Source: Pseudoscleropodium purum
Lineage: Eukaryota; Streptophyta; Bryopsida; Hypnales; Brachytheciaceae
Assembly: GCA_963969395.1 (NCBI GenBank)
Contig: OZ017800.1
Span: 11,502,479-11,566,478 of the forward strand
Direction of reading: 5' to 3'
DNA: 64,000 nucleotides
Position numbers and translations under genes: made by a program. Shown here one piece after another: positions 1 through 13,415 of this stretch. The notes under the pieces are model-generated. The model worked only from the letters and a program-made list of their open reading frames with translations. It ran no database searches and was not told the DNA's origin. Positions within the stretch are counted from its first letter, which is position 1, and the number at the start of each line of letters is the position of its first letter.

Positions 1-255
1 GAACCCCGGGTCCCCGAGCGCGGTCTCGTCATACCTGTTGCCATATGAGACTTGGAGCTCTGTAACGTGAACTGAGATGCTCACTCTCCATTCCCCAGAA
101 CTCTAGATTCACGGAATTGAAAGGTTAGGCACACATCCAGTTCCACCAAACTAGAGTGAAGGACGCAAACACTCGCAAACATTGTGGTGCTTCCCTTGGG
201 TCTGTTCTTCAGAACTCAGGGTGGCAATTTTCGACAATTTTCGGCAATTGACACT

Positions 256-720
256 TCAGAAAACCACTCCAGGCAGGGGAGCATGGCGGCCATACGCTCT
301 TACAGTTTTTGGATGAGCAGGTGGTACGCACCTCTTCATCTTGGAACGTGGGTAAAGGATCTTTGAACTGGATGTGCGCCCAATCTTATCAAAAACCGTG
401 AATCGATCTACACTGTCTGCTTTATATACACCTCTGTGGTGAGCTTGCTTTTGTACTTGCAGGCCAATCCTCGAGTTCTTCTTTCGCTTGGGTTCCCGCA
501 TTGTTGTATCCACGAGCTTCGTTTCCTTGACTAAGATAGGGCACAAGCTTAGGTAGCTCTTTTGATGAGCCCACGGGCTTGGGTTTCCCTCTCGAATGCC
601 CTTCCAAAGAGAGAATTGAAATAGGCTTGGGAAAACTACATGAAGTGTAGTCACACCTTCTTCACTACATGTGGATTCTCCAACAAATGTGCACAGGGCG
701 AATCCTAAGTGGTTTCCCAT
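256..720 (-). other. Unrecognised 154-codon open frame
   Basis: An open frame of 154 codons starts with ATG on the minus strand and lies in a patch (about 1-720) clearly richer in GC than the following DNA. The product is basic and has no signal peptide or membrane segment. A short stretch around residues 104-115 (DRFTVFDKIGRT) resembles the 'SVFDRLG' type of low-complexity text seen between gag and protease in plant Ty3/gypsy polyproteins, but the match is short. It could be a retroelement scrap, the edge of a gene lying outside the window, or chance. No function is assigned. Confidence 0.25.
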
Positions 721-1839
721 TCCCTGTTGCTACTCAGCTGTAGAATATATTGTTTTTACAAAGTTTTCAATACACTCATTATTCTATTCTGGACATGTAT
801 ATTGAACATTGCAAAAATTTCTTCACTCCTACTTGTCGCATTTGTACCTTCATTGTACGAAACGCACTACCTATGTATTTAGAGGCTTCATTCTATAATC
901 TGTATCAACAATAATTTTCCAATTCTCAACACTCCTCGAGACAACAAAAAGGGAGTGTCATACCTTTGTTATAATTTCAAGCACCTAATTGGCTACAAGT
1001 TTCTCTCTCAAACTCTTCATTCTTCAACAAAATTTTGTCTTTGGAGAAGGTATGACTACCTGTATTGTTCTCGAAGTCTCAAATTCTTCAGCTGAATTTG
1101 CATACTTTATTACTTATAACCAATGGCAAAGAGCCAACAGAAAGACCTTGTTGAGACTCTCTAGAAGATCTTGAGAATTCCTATGACAAGTCCAAAGGGA
1201 AGGCCAGATTATCCCATTGTTATGTTCTCTCCTATACAATCTTTGCATATTCTTTGTGGAAAGCCATAATTAATATGTCAATTGTCTCTATCACCAATTA
1301 TGGACTCAATGTTTAAATAACACATGTCAAAGCAACACATGCCCCTTGATTGTTGCAAATTTTTATTTTTATTTTTTTTAAGCTGAATTTTGCAATGTAG
1401 ATGGATTTAACCCTTCAACGCTCTTACGTTCACTTTTTGGACAATGAACAACTAATATTCTTGTTTCTTTTTCATTATTGCTTAGATGAAAGTCATTCTA
1501 ATTTGAGGAGATACTTTGTCAAGTTGTTGTCCTATCTAATGGTTGAATTTGGTATTACTAAAGTACATATTTTTCTAAAATTATAAATGTGGAAGTGTGT
1601 CAAGTGGTTGATCTAGCCAAAATTTCATCTAGTTGCTAATGGCCAATGTAGAAAGTCTCTCAAAGCAATCACTTGATGATCACTTATCAAGTGGCTAAAA
1701 CTCCAACCACCAAAACTTCCGCCATTATGATAGTCGCAAGCAAAGAGTTCATTGACAAGTTCCTTATTCATAATGGACCGAGACCAAAGAAGATGCTCCA
1801 TAGTGATGTGTTAGAGAATGTCATGGATAACTTCTAGCT
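721..1839. other. No gene recognised
   Basis: AT-rich sequence with only short open frames of about 60 codons. No RNA gene, terminal repeat or recognised protein similarity was seen. It may belong to the same degraded mobile element as the transposase-like relic that follows. Confidence 0.4.
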
Positions 1840-3240
1840 CTTTAGTTCACCCAATGTACACAACATGATATCTTTTTTTTGGAGCAACAAGGAGGGTGGT
1901 GGCGAGATTGATTGGATTCTTGATAAGAAGGGATATATTCTTGGAGTATATCGACAAGTGTATATTCCTAGAATAAGGACAAAAAAAGGTCTACTTGTTC
2001 AAAGTACTTTTGGATGGACATGGAAAAAGTTGATCACGTTTGACAAATGCAATTAGGTAGTAACCTTGAAAATTATTTTGTCATGTTTGATCATATAAAA
2101 AGGGTGAAATTATAAACAACTATTGTTTGTCACGACTATGACTCTAATTATTGCAAAGTCATGACCATTGCCATTTGTGATATGCAAACTAAAGGCACTA
2201 AAGGCCAAATTATTTTTTAAAGTTGTCTAAATAAGATTGTGATACAAAATGGAAGGTCAAATTCAACCTTCAAGGGATTTATGTGTGATAGTGCTCAAGC
2301 CAACTTTAATGTAGTTTGCAATATTTATTCCAATGGTGAATCATAAAAAGACCTATTTGTTCCATTAGGCAACAAACATACACAAATACATAAAGAAGCT
2401 AATTTCCAAAGAATTCCAAAATCATCAAATCTAACTCTACAAGAAATATAAAGATGCAACATCAATGTTTGAAGCAGAGAAGATGTATCTAGAAATTAGA
2501 GCTTGGTGGTACTCCTCTAGAGCTGCATCAAAACCAATAATTCATGAACTCAAGGATTGACTTGCATTTTGGCACTTTCGATATTGTTAGTGGGGTGGAT
2601 TCATGGAAACAGTATAACATTTACTCTACTCTCATTTTTTCCTATTTCTTATTCTAAACAACAAAACCTTTGAATAATGACTTCATTGATCATCTTTGCA
2701 AAAATTGATAACAAAAGAAGTAGCAAACATCCCAACGTGTAACCTCGTAGAAACTATACACAACAAATGGATGTAAGCTTCTAGCAAACGTGGGTCTCAC
2801 TTATTCGTTGCCACATGTGATAACTCAATTCAAGCTTTTATACAAATAACCAACAATGCTTATCTTTGCAAGAGCCCTTTTAAAGAAGATTTGAAACAAA
2901 AGAGAACTATGGCATCTAGAGATGCAAAAAAAATTGCAAATGCACTCAATAAGATGCCTAGAGCAAAAGACATCTGCACTCAAATTCCACACTTAAAGGA
3001 TAAAGAGGTATTTGGGTCCAACAAAAGAAAATTGGATCTTCCAATTGGTTATAAAGGTGATTCTCATCATCCTGACAAGGTTAACTTCTCTCATCCTTGG
3101 GTTCAAACTAGAGCAACCATTGTTAGAGTACAACTTGGGACTACCATTGAAGAGTTTAACATGGTTATGCTTTATATTCGATTTGTGGTGGAAACAAATT
3201 GCAATACATTGGATGATTGGAATGGCATATAGAAAAAATT
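1840..3240 (+). pseudogene. Decayed transposase-like gene
   Basis: Reading all three plus frames gives a colinear series of fragments that look like one protein broken by stops and frame changes: around 2130-2200 CHDYDSNYCKVMTIAICDMQ, around 2265-2310 TFKGFMCDSAQANFN, around 2500-2610 AWWYSSRAAS then LAFWHFRY and WGGFME, around 2735-2830 CNLVETIHNKWM then LFVATCDNSIQAF, and the last open piece 2891-3232 (KQKRTMASRDAKK onward). From memory the text resembles a plant repeat-encoded protein, probably a DDE or Mutator-type transposase, common in non-angiosperm plants. The family assignment is inference; the decay (many stops, and an insertion of about 125 bases between WGGFME and CNLVET) is directly visible. 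Confidence 0.5.
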
Positions 3241-6200
3241 TCACACAAGTCAAGGAAACAATGTCACACCATTCAAAAGTGTACAGAAGCAAAATGCAAG
3301 CTATTGATTGTCAAGCATGATAAATCCATTGTTGTCCCTACTTTCAAAGGTAGAAGTGTGAACATAAAGGTACGGCTATTTAGACCAAGGGTTTTTGGTT
3401 TTGTACTAACTAAATTGCATGATATGTCATAGAATCTAAGTGTTCCTATGTTCTTGCCTTGCTTAAAATCCTTAAAGTTTGGCCTATTTTCATAGATACC
3501 AACCTTACTCATACTAAAATCATAGAGCTTGAAGAAGCTGGCTTCTACTTGCAATCTAATGTGCCAATGTCACCTCGATGTCTATTCACCTCATTGAGGA
3601 CATTTGAGCCTATGTTCTAGGTTCATCCTCAACTAGCACATGCTAAAAGAATCTCCTTCATTCGGAATGGCAAACAAGTTCGGCAAAGTAGTAAGGTCCC
3701 ACTGAAAATCACTGCAATCAGTAGGAAAGTGTAAGGAATGTTACCACAAGTATAACTAAAGTAAACTTCCTTCTTTACCCTAGACTTGGTGCTATTATTA
3801 CACTTTTGTTCGAGATTGAATCTAACTAAAAGATTTATAACATCACACTTTGCAATTTTCCATCTTGTACTTGTCTCCATCATGGAAGTATGAATGGAAC
3901 CTCCATTAGAAAGCCTAGCATGTATATAAACTGGAAACACCTTTAATTATTACATCTTTCATTATTTCTACAAACTAAATTATAAGATAGATATGTTCAT
4001 TCACACTCATACCTTTAGCTTAGATGAAGTTAAACAAAAGCTTCTTGTTGCTCGAATCATTAAGATTTGCTAGTGAGTATAGTACTTAATTGACAGATAT
4101 TAGCATGATATAGAGTAGATATATAGTACCAATATATTATCTTCAAAATCTCCAAATTTTAGTAGAAAAATCTTATATTTATATTCCAATGTGTATTCCC
4201 TTTTGCAATGAAAGGATATTTTATTATGTATACAATTTTCTACATCCTATGATATTTTCATAATATTTGTCTTCTTCTCATCCTTAGATTTGATTATAAA
4301 TTATTTATACTCTCACTTAATTAACCCACATTGGATTAGCTTCTCAAAATATGATGTAAATTTCAAAACATCCAATAGCACCAACTTCCTTAAGTTTAGA
4401 TCTAAAATCCATGATCATGAATCATGTGGTAATAGGTCAAAAATTTTGTTGAAAAAAAATTAGGCTTTTGATTTTTAAACAAAGAAAAATTAGAAATTAC
4501 ATCATATTCTAAATTTTTAGGCTCACACAATCCCTACTCTCTATTCTTAGGCTCACACTTACACACTCATATGCTAAAATCATTGTAGTCTTGTAGAGCA
4601 TGCATGGTTAAGGCCACAATGAGAGGTATGGCTATCAATGTATAAGCTTATGTTCCAATGGTGTTTATAGATATTGATCCCAAATATGAGGCTTCATGCA
4701 GAAATGGAGGCCAACATTTAGCAAAATTCTTCAGCACTTGTGAGTTATGACTAAAGTTGAACCACCCATACTGTATGCATAGGTCAGTTTTGACACCTTG
4801 CTACAAAAACAATTTACTTTTTGGAATTTCACAATTCCGCAACTTGATTTGGATTTCTTGGCTTTTGGCACTTTGCTTTTTATAATTTTTTGACACTCTT
4901 AATTATGGATTGATTTTTTCTATTCATGCATAAATGTGTTCCTTTTTCTAAAAAATTTCAAGAATAATTACTAGATATTCAAAATTAGCAACAATGAAAT
5001 TTTTCAAATTTTAGAAATAGTTGTACAATTTTAAAAATTTTAGACACAATCCAAAATTTTCCTAATTATTTCTCTAATTGACCTACACATACAATAGTTG
5101 ATTATTGAAGGTTAGTGATTCTAGGATAGATCATGATCAATCTGAGGTGATGCAATTTTTTCTCCATATAGAAAGATAGGAATAATGGCGGGGATTGCAA
5201 ATTTTATAATTTTCTTTTTCTTTTAATTCTAATCATTCAAGAACTACTTTCCCACTCACTAATTTTTATTTTCTTGCTCATTACTTTTTGAGCACTTTAG
5301 GATATGTATCATGACTTTATTAGTCCCAACCTTGAAAAGGAGAAAAATAAACATTCTAAACTTTGGTTGGAAATTTGTTCCAACCTTGATTGGAAATGGT
5401 TGCACCCTACAAGTTGGATATGGCAAGGTCCCTAGTTCGGAATGGGTTGTCCAACCTTATTGGCACAATGTTTCACCATGGTTTTTCAAGTAGGTTTTGT
5501 TGATAGATCTTTGCTCTCATGTCTTTACCCACTTTTATTGCTAGTGATCGCATACTAGATTTTGTCACTTGCAGTTACTTTGATGTTTCATCATAGTTGT
5601 GCAATAATTACCTTAGCGTTTAAGCATAGTTTTGTAGGAAGATTGTTGGCACTACTTTTCATAGGAAGGATTTGAAGTCTTCTCATGGCATTTGAGTAGA
5701 ATGTTGTTGGGAAGTCTTTTATTGGTGTTTTAATATAATACTATTGGAAGATTGTTGGTGCCACCTCTCTCTTTGAATTTGATGTGTTTTCTTGATATTT
5801 CAACAAAGTGTTGTAGACATAGGATTTTATAGATTCAAAGCTTCATAAACTTAGAGATTTAAAAATTTAGATATTTATACAAAATTCAAATACATTATAG
5901 ATTTATATTTCTTCATAAATTTGAAATATTCCACAAATTTAGAAGTCTTCAAATGTACAAAATTTTAAATGATTATATTATTATAAAGATTTTAGTATAT
6001 AATAGTACATTTTGCAATCATTTATTTACTATCAAAATCCCTCAAAATTTAGATTAATTTTCAAGTTTGTTTTGTGAATTATAATGTTTGAAACAATAAT
6101 TATTGTACATTTGGAAATTTTCCATTATTATATTTTATAAAGTTTTCTACAAAAAAATCATACATTGCCATGTCATTTTCTAAATAGATTTTAAAATAGG

Positions 6201-9200
6201 AAGTGGCATAAATTAAGACATTTATGTAACTATCCATTATCCAAATTGAAGCATCCAAATTGGTATGACCTTTAAATATACATTTGTAGTCTTGATTGTT
6301 ATCTCAAACATCAAATTTTCAAGTAGGTATCATGAGTTGGAATTTGAAACATATGTTTTGTTCTCAATTCCAGGGAAGATTATTTCATCTCTTTAAAGAT
6401 TTAACATCAAGCACTTGGGTAGCAATGCTTGCTATGAGATTGGCTTTAAATTTTCAAGGAGAAGATAATTAAGCTCAAGGCCTTTTATCAACATAACCCT
6501 TCTAACTCCATATAAAATTACAAATTGTCAATATTGCATTCTCCAAGTAGAACTAATAAAACCCCTGATATGAAAAAAAATCAAGCTTCTAAGCTTTCTA
6601 CTAAATCCTATTAGCTAAATTTTTTTATAGCAAGGATAACCAATCACTTTAAAAACTATGACTTGTCAGCTTGTTAATTGCCTGCATTTGCAAATTCAAG
6701 TTTTGACAAAATTTAAATCAAAACAATAGTCATACAAAAGAAAAATCTTTGATCAATTCTACCATAGCCATCACATTTATCACATCTTTTCTAAAGCAAG
6801 ATATCAAAATCTAAAGCACCATATCTCAAAAAACGAATAGGTGACACACCAAAAACTTCTACAATATGCAACCATCTCCATAGCCAAATGAACTCCAACT
6901 AAGGTAGATGGTCCTTAATGGAGCAAGTTTTAAATGGGTCCTCTATCTAGGAACGCATGACATGCTTCTTCATATATCTATCACAGTCATCGATGAATTA
7001 GATAGGCTGAAGTGAGCCATTTGTGAATCTCTTACCTCAATGCAAACTTGAAGACTACAAACTTTGATGCATGAAAGTACTTGAAGCAAATCCAAGAAAA
7101 AACAAAGTATAAAAACATGGGGCATATAACACCATATGATGATGACGTCTCATAGAACTTACTAAGAAATTAGATGCTCCAATGTTCAACAAGCAATACA
7201 ATATAGCTCAAGTCTTGAAATGGTGCTCCACATTTATTTATTTATTTAGAAAGTAAATGAAATTCATGCATTGTGGGCAATAAACAAAAAATTGTAGAAT
7301 GATGAAGATGACCATACTAACACATACCAAAAACAATGGTTCTACTAGAGTTTCAACACCCATGTGTCAAAATGGTTTAATTTTGAAGTTCAAATTGTAA
7401 GAACTATCATTTTTAATATTCAAATTATTATGGAATTTCTTTTTATTCATACATTTCAACTTCATAACATTCTTGAGCTTCAAAATAGGGGCCCTTTGAT
7501 TTCTATGAATCAATGGTTTTTCCATCATAGAACATCTCAAATGCAAGCTTGCCCCATATTGTGGGTCACTTGTAAGAATACATTCTTGTCATTATATTAT
7601 TCAAGAAGAAACCCCTTACCTTCCCATTTGAAAATGTAATGTTTCACAAAGAACTAAGAACCTTCAACAAGGGTTTTATTTATTTTTTAGATATTGGTCT
7701 TCAAATTTAACAAAACTTTGTATAGGCCTCAAATTTTGGTTGATTGTTTACAAAACTAGCCCATATATAGGGTGAATGATTAGAGGTAGAATACTTTGTT
7801 ATTGTTGAATTCTTAATTTAAAGTAGAAAAGTGAAGCAAGTTAATGCTTAAGTATTTTGACATCCATATTCTAAGTGATGAATAGAGTATTATAGAGTAA
7901 TGTTTCATCCAAATAACTTCTCATTCACCCACAATAATAGTGGGAACTTTAAAAACTAACCTACCTTTACAACCCATTTTATGAGGTAACTAACAGAACT
8001 TTCGAAATATTAAGATTTTAAGATCTTAAATTATTAAAAGCTATGAATATAGAACTTATAAATTTTGTGAACTTGTAATTTATTATTTTATAGTTTATAT
8101 ATTTGTTTCATATATTTATTATTTTTATGGATTAAAATGTTTTATTTATTTTTTAATTAAAAATAGTCACAATGTTTTATATTTGTAAGTTAGTATATAA
8201 GAATTAAATGTATATACTTGTAGCTGAGGATCTAATCTAATGGAGGTTATAGAGCACACAAGTTAGAGACCTAAGCTTCAAATTTTCATCATTTTTAGAT
8301 GCAAACTAGTGTCATAAAATAAACCCTATATATTTTGGTGAGTTAGTGCAAAAAGAAAAGCAAGACCAACTCTAAATTATTAAAGGTTATCACTGAAATA
8401 AATTTTAAAATTTTAAAATTTAAAGACTTCAAAGAAAGTGAACTATGGCTATTTATTCCAATGAATTTTTTATATAGAAACAACATTGATTCTTCTATTA
8501 TTGTAATGTGTGTAAGAAGCCACAAACTCTTTTTAAGATAGAGACATAGAATTCATGTGAATGCATGCTACCAAAACATCTTTAAGAAGTGGAAATAAGA
8601 TTCATGTACAAATGGATATTGATCGATGTGAAAAAGTTGATGTTTATAAACATTGCAAATAGTGAATTCACAAGCACTACAAAAGAGGTGCACAAAAAAT
8701 GGCAAAAGAAGGCAATGTATGGTAGCCAACCCATTTCTAACCACGACCCATTTCCATCATATAGGCTATACTCTTTCCAATCAATAGGAGAAAAGCAAGA
8801 AATTAATGATGGCACAATTTACAATGTAGTCATGGCACATTACGATTGGCTATAGTCTTGGTTGATTTTGCAACCAACCCATGATTGGAAATAGGAAGGA
8901 CCTATATGACAAGAATAGGTCGAACAAAATCTTCAACTAAAAAATTTATAGTAATTCGATTTTGAGAAACAAAATTATGAAAAAATATGGAATCCTTCTA
9001 AACCTTGTTTCTATACATGGGAAAATTCTTGCACTCAAGAAACCTATGCTCCAAATATACGGAATTGCTTGAGTGGTCGACAATAGGTCGGCTACCATAA
9101 TGGAGCTAAAGAAAGCTTAGGAGGAAGGGGTGAATGAAATGGAGGACGAGGAGGTGAAAGAGGCAAAATGTAGAACTTCTCTAATATGAAGAATCCTCTA

Positions 9201-10028
9201 GATTTCTTCAATGCATATTAATTTTATTCAATGAATATTGAATAATTCATTTGTTATTAATAAAACACATTTTATTTGAAATTCAAGTTTCAAATAACTC
9301 AATTTTCAATTTCAAATAATTGTCAAATGCACATTTTATTTGAAAGTGCCACAAATTTAATGCACCTAAAATATTATAATTGAATTTCATTTACTAAAAA
9401 TAATTATTGGATTTCTTTAAAAATAATAATCAATTTATATTATAGAATCATGTTCTAAAAGAAAACAAAGAGGAAAGCTATTTAAAAAATTGAAATGCAT
9501 TACAAGATACAAAAAAATTATAAAAATACATTCATTTATATATTGCAAAGAGAAGGTCATAAAGGGTATGCTCGTATACGAAAAATACATACATGAATTT
9601 TAGAAGATAATGCATTCATCAATTAATTGAACTGCAAGAATTTAGTTGTGTAAATTTATTTTGTGCCAAATCTTGATATTTTGATGTAAAATTAGTTCAT
9701 ATTTTGGTTCATTGTAGCTTTGTAATTGGTGATTCTTCAATTTCTTTTGGCATTAGAGGGATTTTCCATTGTGAATACTAAACAAACATTTGTGATGCAA
9801 TTCATTGTTTTTTTAATACATGGTTGAAATTTGAAGCTCACATGAACTAAATGTAAAACTTACATTGGTTATTTTGTATGGATATATATCATGGTTGTAG
9901 TTCTCATTGATTCTACTTGATGTTTTAGCAATGTCATTTTGGTACAGATGCTTGGTTTTATTGGCAGTTGCTTATTGCTCTTTCAAATGAGATAATATGC
10001 AAAGATTAAGGACATCAAAAGGTGGAAG
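3241..10028. other. AT-rich stretch without a recognised gene
   Basis: About 6.8 kb of AT-rich DNA. The open frames at 5311-5493, 7364-7639 and 8589-8855 are short, have the composition of their surroundings and show no recognised domain. No tRNA or rRNA was seen. The sequence is probably old mobile-element debris. Confidence 0.45.
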
Positions 10029-11098
10029 ATGGTGGAAGTCTTCAAAATAGTATTGATAGGAGATTGTAGTGTTGGAAAGACTAGCCTTCTTTCTAGATTA
10101 ATTGATAGTCCATTTTATCCATTTGAACCAAGACACATATCTACAATTGAAGCTTATCACCTTGATCATCTCATCAAGGTGTTTTCTATCTACTATTGTA
10201 TACAATGTCTTATGAATTTGATGTCATTCGATTTTTAGTTATTGTAAGATAAGCTGAAGGTGTACATTCATTTTATAACAAATATCTTGTATGTAGAAAA
10301 ATACAAGTTACTGAATGGAATGAATACACCAATAATTGTACACACATGACATGACATAGTATATTTTAAAAATTAGAGGTTTAGGACACATTTTCTTTGG
10401 TATAAAGGTTTAACATTCTACAAGGAGTTCATAAGTTATAGAATTTTTTAAAACACTACAAGTATTTTTCTCTTTGTAACATAATTGTAGATTCAAAAAA
10501 GAATGAATTATTGAGTATTTTTACTTAGAAGCCTATGATTTATTTGTGGTCTTGTGCATTTATTTAGGTTGATGGAAAGACAATTAAAGCTCAAATTTGG
10601 GATAAAGCAGGAAAAAAGAATATTGATGATGATCTTTTTAAATTCTATAGTAGAGCTTGGGGAGTTGTGGTAGTGTATGATATCACAAATTGTCAAACTT
10701 TTGGGCATGTTGAAATGTGGTTGACAGTGGCAAGAAAAATTGATGATTTTGATGTTGTAATTATGTTGGTGGGAAATAAATCTGATCTCCATCACTTGAG
10801 ATGTGTTTCATTTGAGGAGGGTCAAGAATTTGCAAACAAAAAAGGATTATTTTTTATAGAAACTTCAGCTTTGGAATCTACGAATGTTGTTGAAGCATTT
10901 TATAAGCTTGTAAAAGAGATTATTCCTGTTTTAGAGAAAAAGAAGTTAAAGCTTTTTCATGAGAGTGACACTGATGATGGTTCTGATGATAATATACACA
11001 ATGATGATAGTGTTTACCCCCCCAAAACTACTTCAAGCTTAAAAAAGAAGTGTCATCTGAAGTGTTGCTGTTGGACTTCAAAACAAACAAAATATTGA
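10029..11098 (+). CDS. Divergent Rab11/RabA-like small GTPase, two exons
   Basis: Exon 1 is 10029-10178 and exon 2 is 10568-11098, joined in phase 0 by a GT-AG intron, giving 226 residues (usual RabA about 215-220). Rab11/RabA proteins direct trans-Golgi and endosome vesicle traffic. G1 is GDCSVGKT (residues 11-18), NKSD (G4) and ETSALE (G5) are kept, and the order aligns without gaps to RabA through switch II. Several key positions differ. G3 reads WDKAGKK instead of WDTAGQE, so the catalytic glutamine is lysine. The switch I glycine after STI is glutamate. The tail has an internal CCC but ends WTSKQTKY, without the terminal double cysteine that is prenylated. GC is low, unlike the other genes here. 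It is either an unusual, poorly hydrolysing Rab or a young pseudogene still open; full length argues for the former. Confidence 0.75.
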
Positions 11099-11190
11099 TA
11101 GATAATGTTATAAATTGAAGGGCATTAGTCATAGGCTATAGGCTATAATATAGGAGGTTTTTAAGTCTAAATTTTTTTTCATGAACTATA

Positions 11191-11196
11191 AATAAA
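11191..11196 (+). promoter_or_regulatory. Possible polyadenylation signal of the Rab-like gene
   Basis: AATAAA lies 93 bases after the Rab-like stop codon, at a usual distance. In AT-rich DNA such hexamers are frequent, so the call rests on position. Confidence 0.35.
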
Positions 11197-11199
11197 TGG

Positions 11200-12459
11200 A
11201 CCTGTAAGCTCCAACAAAGGAATTGATTAAAGGTTAGGTTGGTAGAATTGTGGCAACAATATATGAAAAATTAATACTTATGGATTTATGAATGGGTGAA
11301 ATTTTGTTGACTTGCTTAAAACTTAAAATTAAAATACTCATACATCACTTAAATTTTATCAAATATTTTTCCTTTCTCACTTACTAATTAATGAAAAATA
11401 TTTTTAATTAATAAATATAATGCATACTGTAATGTACAATATTCCTTTAAATAAATCACAAAAATGTATAATTAATATGAATACATTATCATTTATATAC
11501 AATAATATCTTCAAAAGAAATCTCTATATTTTCATCTTATTACCTTTAATTCCTTCTTCAATTGATAGAATTTCCAAATGCAAAATGAACTCAATTATAA
11601 TTGCAAAGTAAGATTAGAAATGACTTTAATAAAGAAAAAAATTATAAATATACAATTTTTTAAATTGTCAATACAATTGATCAATGATCAATTGGACCAT
11701 TTATTTTAAACACTAAAGCAATTTAATTATACAATGTTCTATCAAATCCATTTGATTTGATTCAAGAATAAGAATTTGTATGAAATAATTTGTGTAAAAT
11801 AAAATAATAATTTCAAAAAATTGGATTAATTTAGGTTCAAAAAATTCATGTTGAATACTTCAAATTCTCACACCATGACTCTAACATCTCAAAAAACTTT
11901 TAATTTCAGAATTAAACTTTTACACTATTTATTTCAATCATCACATCCTTTGTTGGAAAATGGAAGAAATCCTTCCCAAAAGAAACATGTAGAATATGTA
12001 ATTAATGATGTCAATAAAGCAGATATGTAAAAAGGATTTTAAAGCTTAGAGAATTGTATTAGCTTTTCATTTAGTAAATCTCTTTTCACCTTGTAGATTT
12101 TAATTTTCTCACCTAATTTTATAATATAAGGCAATGAAAGAAGGCCATTTCTTCTTTCACATGCTTGATTAGTCTAAAGATCATATATAATAGGAAGATA
12201 GAGGGATGCGCAATGTTTTTTCCTTTTAGAATAATATGTTTTGGTGTTTTCTAGGCTCAATCTAGAAGAAGTGATCTTTAGCTAAACATCTCTAAATTTT
12301 ATATTCACTTGTTATTGCCACATGCAATGCTTCATTCATTAACTTCATAACCTTTATACTAAATGATATAAAATACATCAATGGATAAATGTAATGTAAA
12401 ATAATAAAAGACAACACTAATGCATTTACCAAAATAAATCAACTTTCATTAGCAACAAA
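11200..12459. other. AT-rich spacer, no gene seen
   Basis: Very AT-rich with only short frames (for example 11420-11611 and 11848-12030) that resemble no known protein. Confidence 0.4.
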
Positions 12460-13415
12460 TTCAATACCCTAAACTAATCATTGAAGCATTTTAGTATTTT
12501 TAGGCCCAAAATTGCTTCAAAGTACTCGAATCCAAAACAAGACTAAGATCTTCATCTATATTTATTAATTAGCAAATCCAACCATAGGATCCTTTAGTTA
12601 ACTTCTTATTGTACACCCTCCTAAAATTTCAGAATAAGAAACCTTACCAATTCAATATCATGATGCTTGGATTTCAAAAAAAAGTATTTTCAATTTAGTC
12701 TTTCCAAATGGTTAGATTTCATCTTTCAAACTTTTAAAGCAAAAATGTATAGATCCTACAACTTGAAATTATCTATAATATATTGAAGAAATAAGTTGGA
12801 AATACATATAAAAAATTTCACAAAAAAAATTTTCATATTCATGCTTAAAAAATAATAACAAGTAGAAAGAAGTAGAGTATGATTATAAATACTAAATTGT
12901 TAAGAATTTAGTTATGGAATTGAAAAATTCCTATCCCAATGTTTGTAATGTTGTAATAAAAAATCTACATCCAATGTTTTTATTTGTTTTTTAAATATTG
13001 ATAATCGAATTAAATAAAGGATTTCAAAGTTTAGTATAAAATAGAGATTCCATGACCACCTGTAAACTAAAACTCCTCATAACTTTTATTTCATTGATCA
13101 AAATAGAATGATTCAAATTTTCACACACACACACACACAAATGAATTTAGAAAACCAAGTTCAAATTTTTATTTCTTAAAAAATTGATCTTTTTGAGCTA
13201 CCCAAATTACCTTCTAAGTAATAGAAACTACATATTGTACAACAAAATTTTAACCATGTAGTCAAAAGTTATGAAAATCATAGCACCTTAAAGCTACGCC
13301 TCAATTATATGTTTTGTGAAAATTTCAAAAAATAAAAATAAAAATTTTGTTTGTAGTGAGTGGCCTAAAATTGCTATGTTGCTAAAACAACATTGTTTGG
13401 TCCTTTTGGGGTTAA
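12460..13415 (+). repeat. Dispersed repeat, copy 1 (TTTAGGGGTTAA family)
   Basis: This stretch matches, with mismatches and indels, the copy near 52060-52733 (landmark: 'ataggatc' followed by 'tta ctt' text, then 'gtgcttgg'-like text) and the facing units at 58034-58965 and 59132-60063 (landmark around 13040-13110: 'gaccacctgtaaacta', then 'cctcataactttt', then 'ttgatcaaaatagaatgatt'). Its right end at 13404-13415 reads TTTTGGGGTTAA, the degenerate form of the family's terminal motif. No protein is encoded. It is probably a non-autonomous mobile element. Confidence 0.6.
13122..13139 (+). repeat. (CA)9 microsatellite
   Basis: Nine CA dinucleotides in a row, inside the dispersed repeat copy and absent from the related copies at 58.0 and 59.1 kb, so it expanded after that copy separated. 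Confidence 0.9.
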
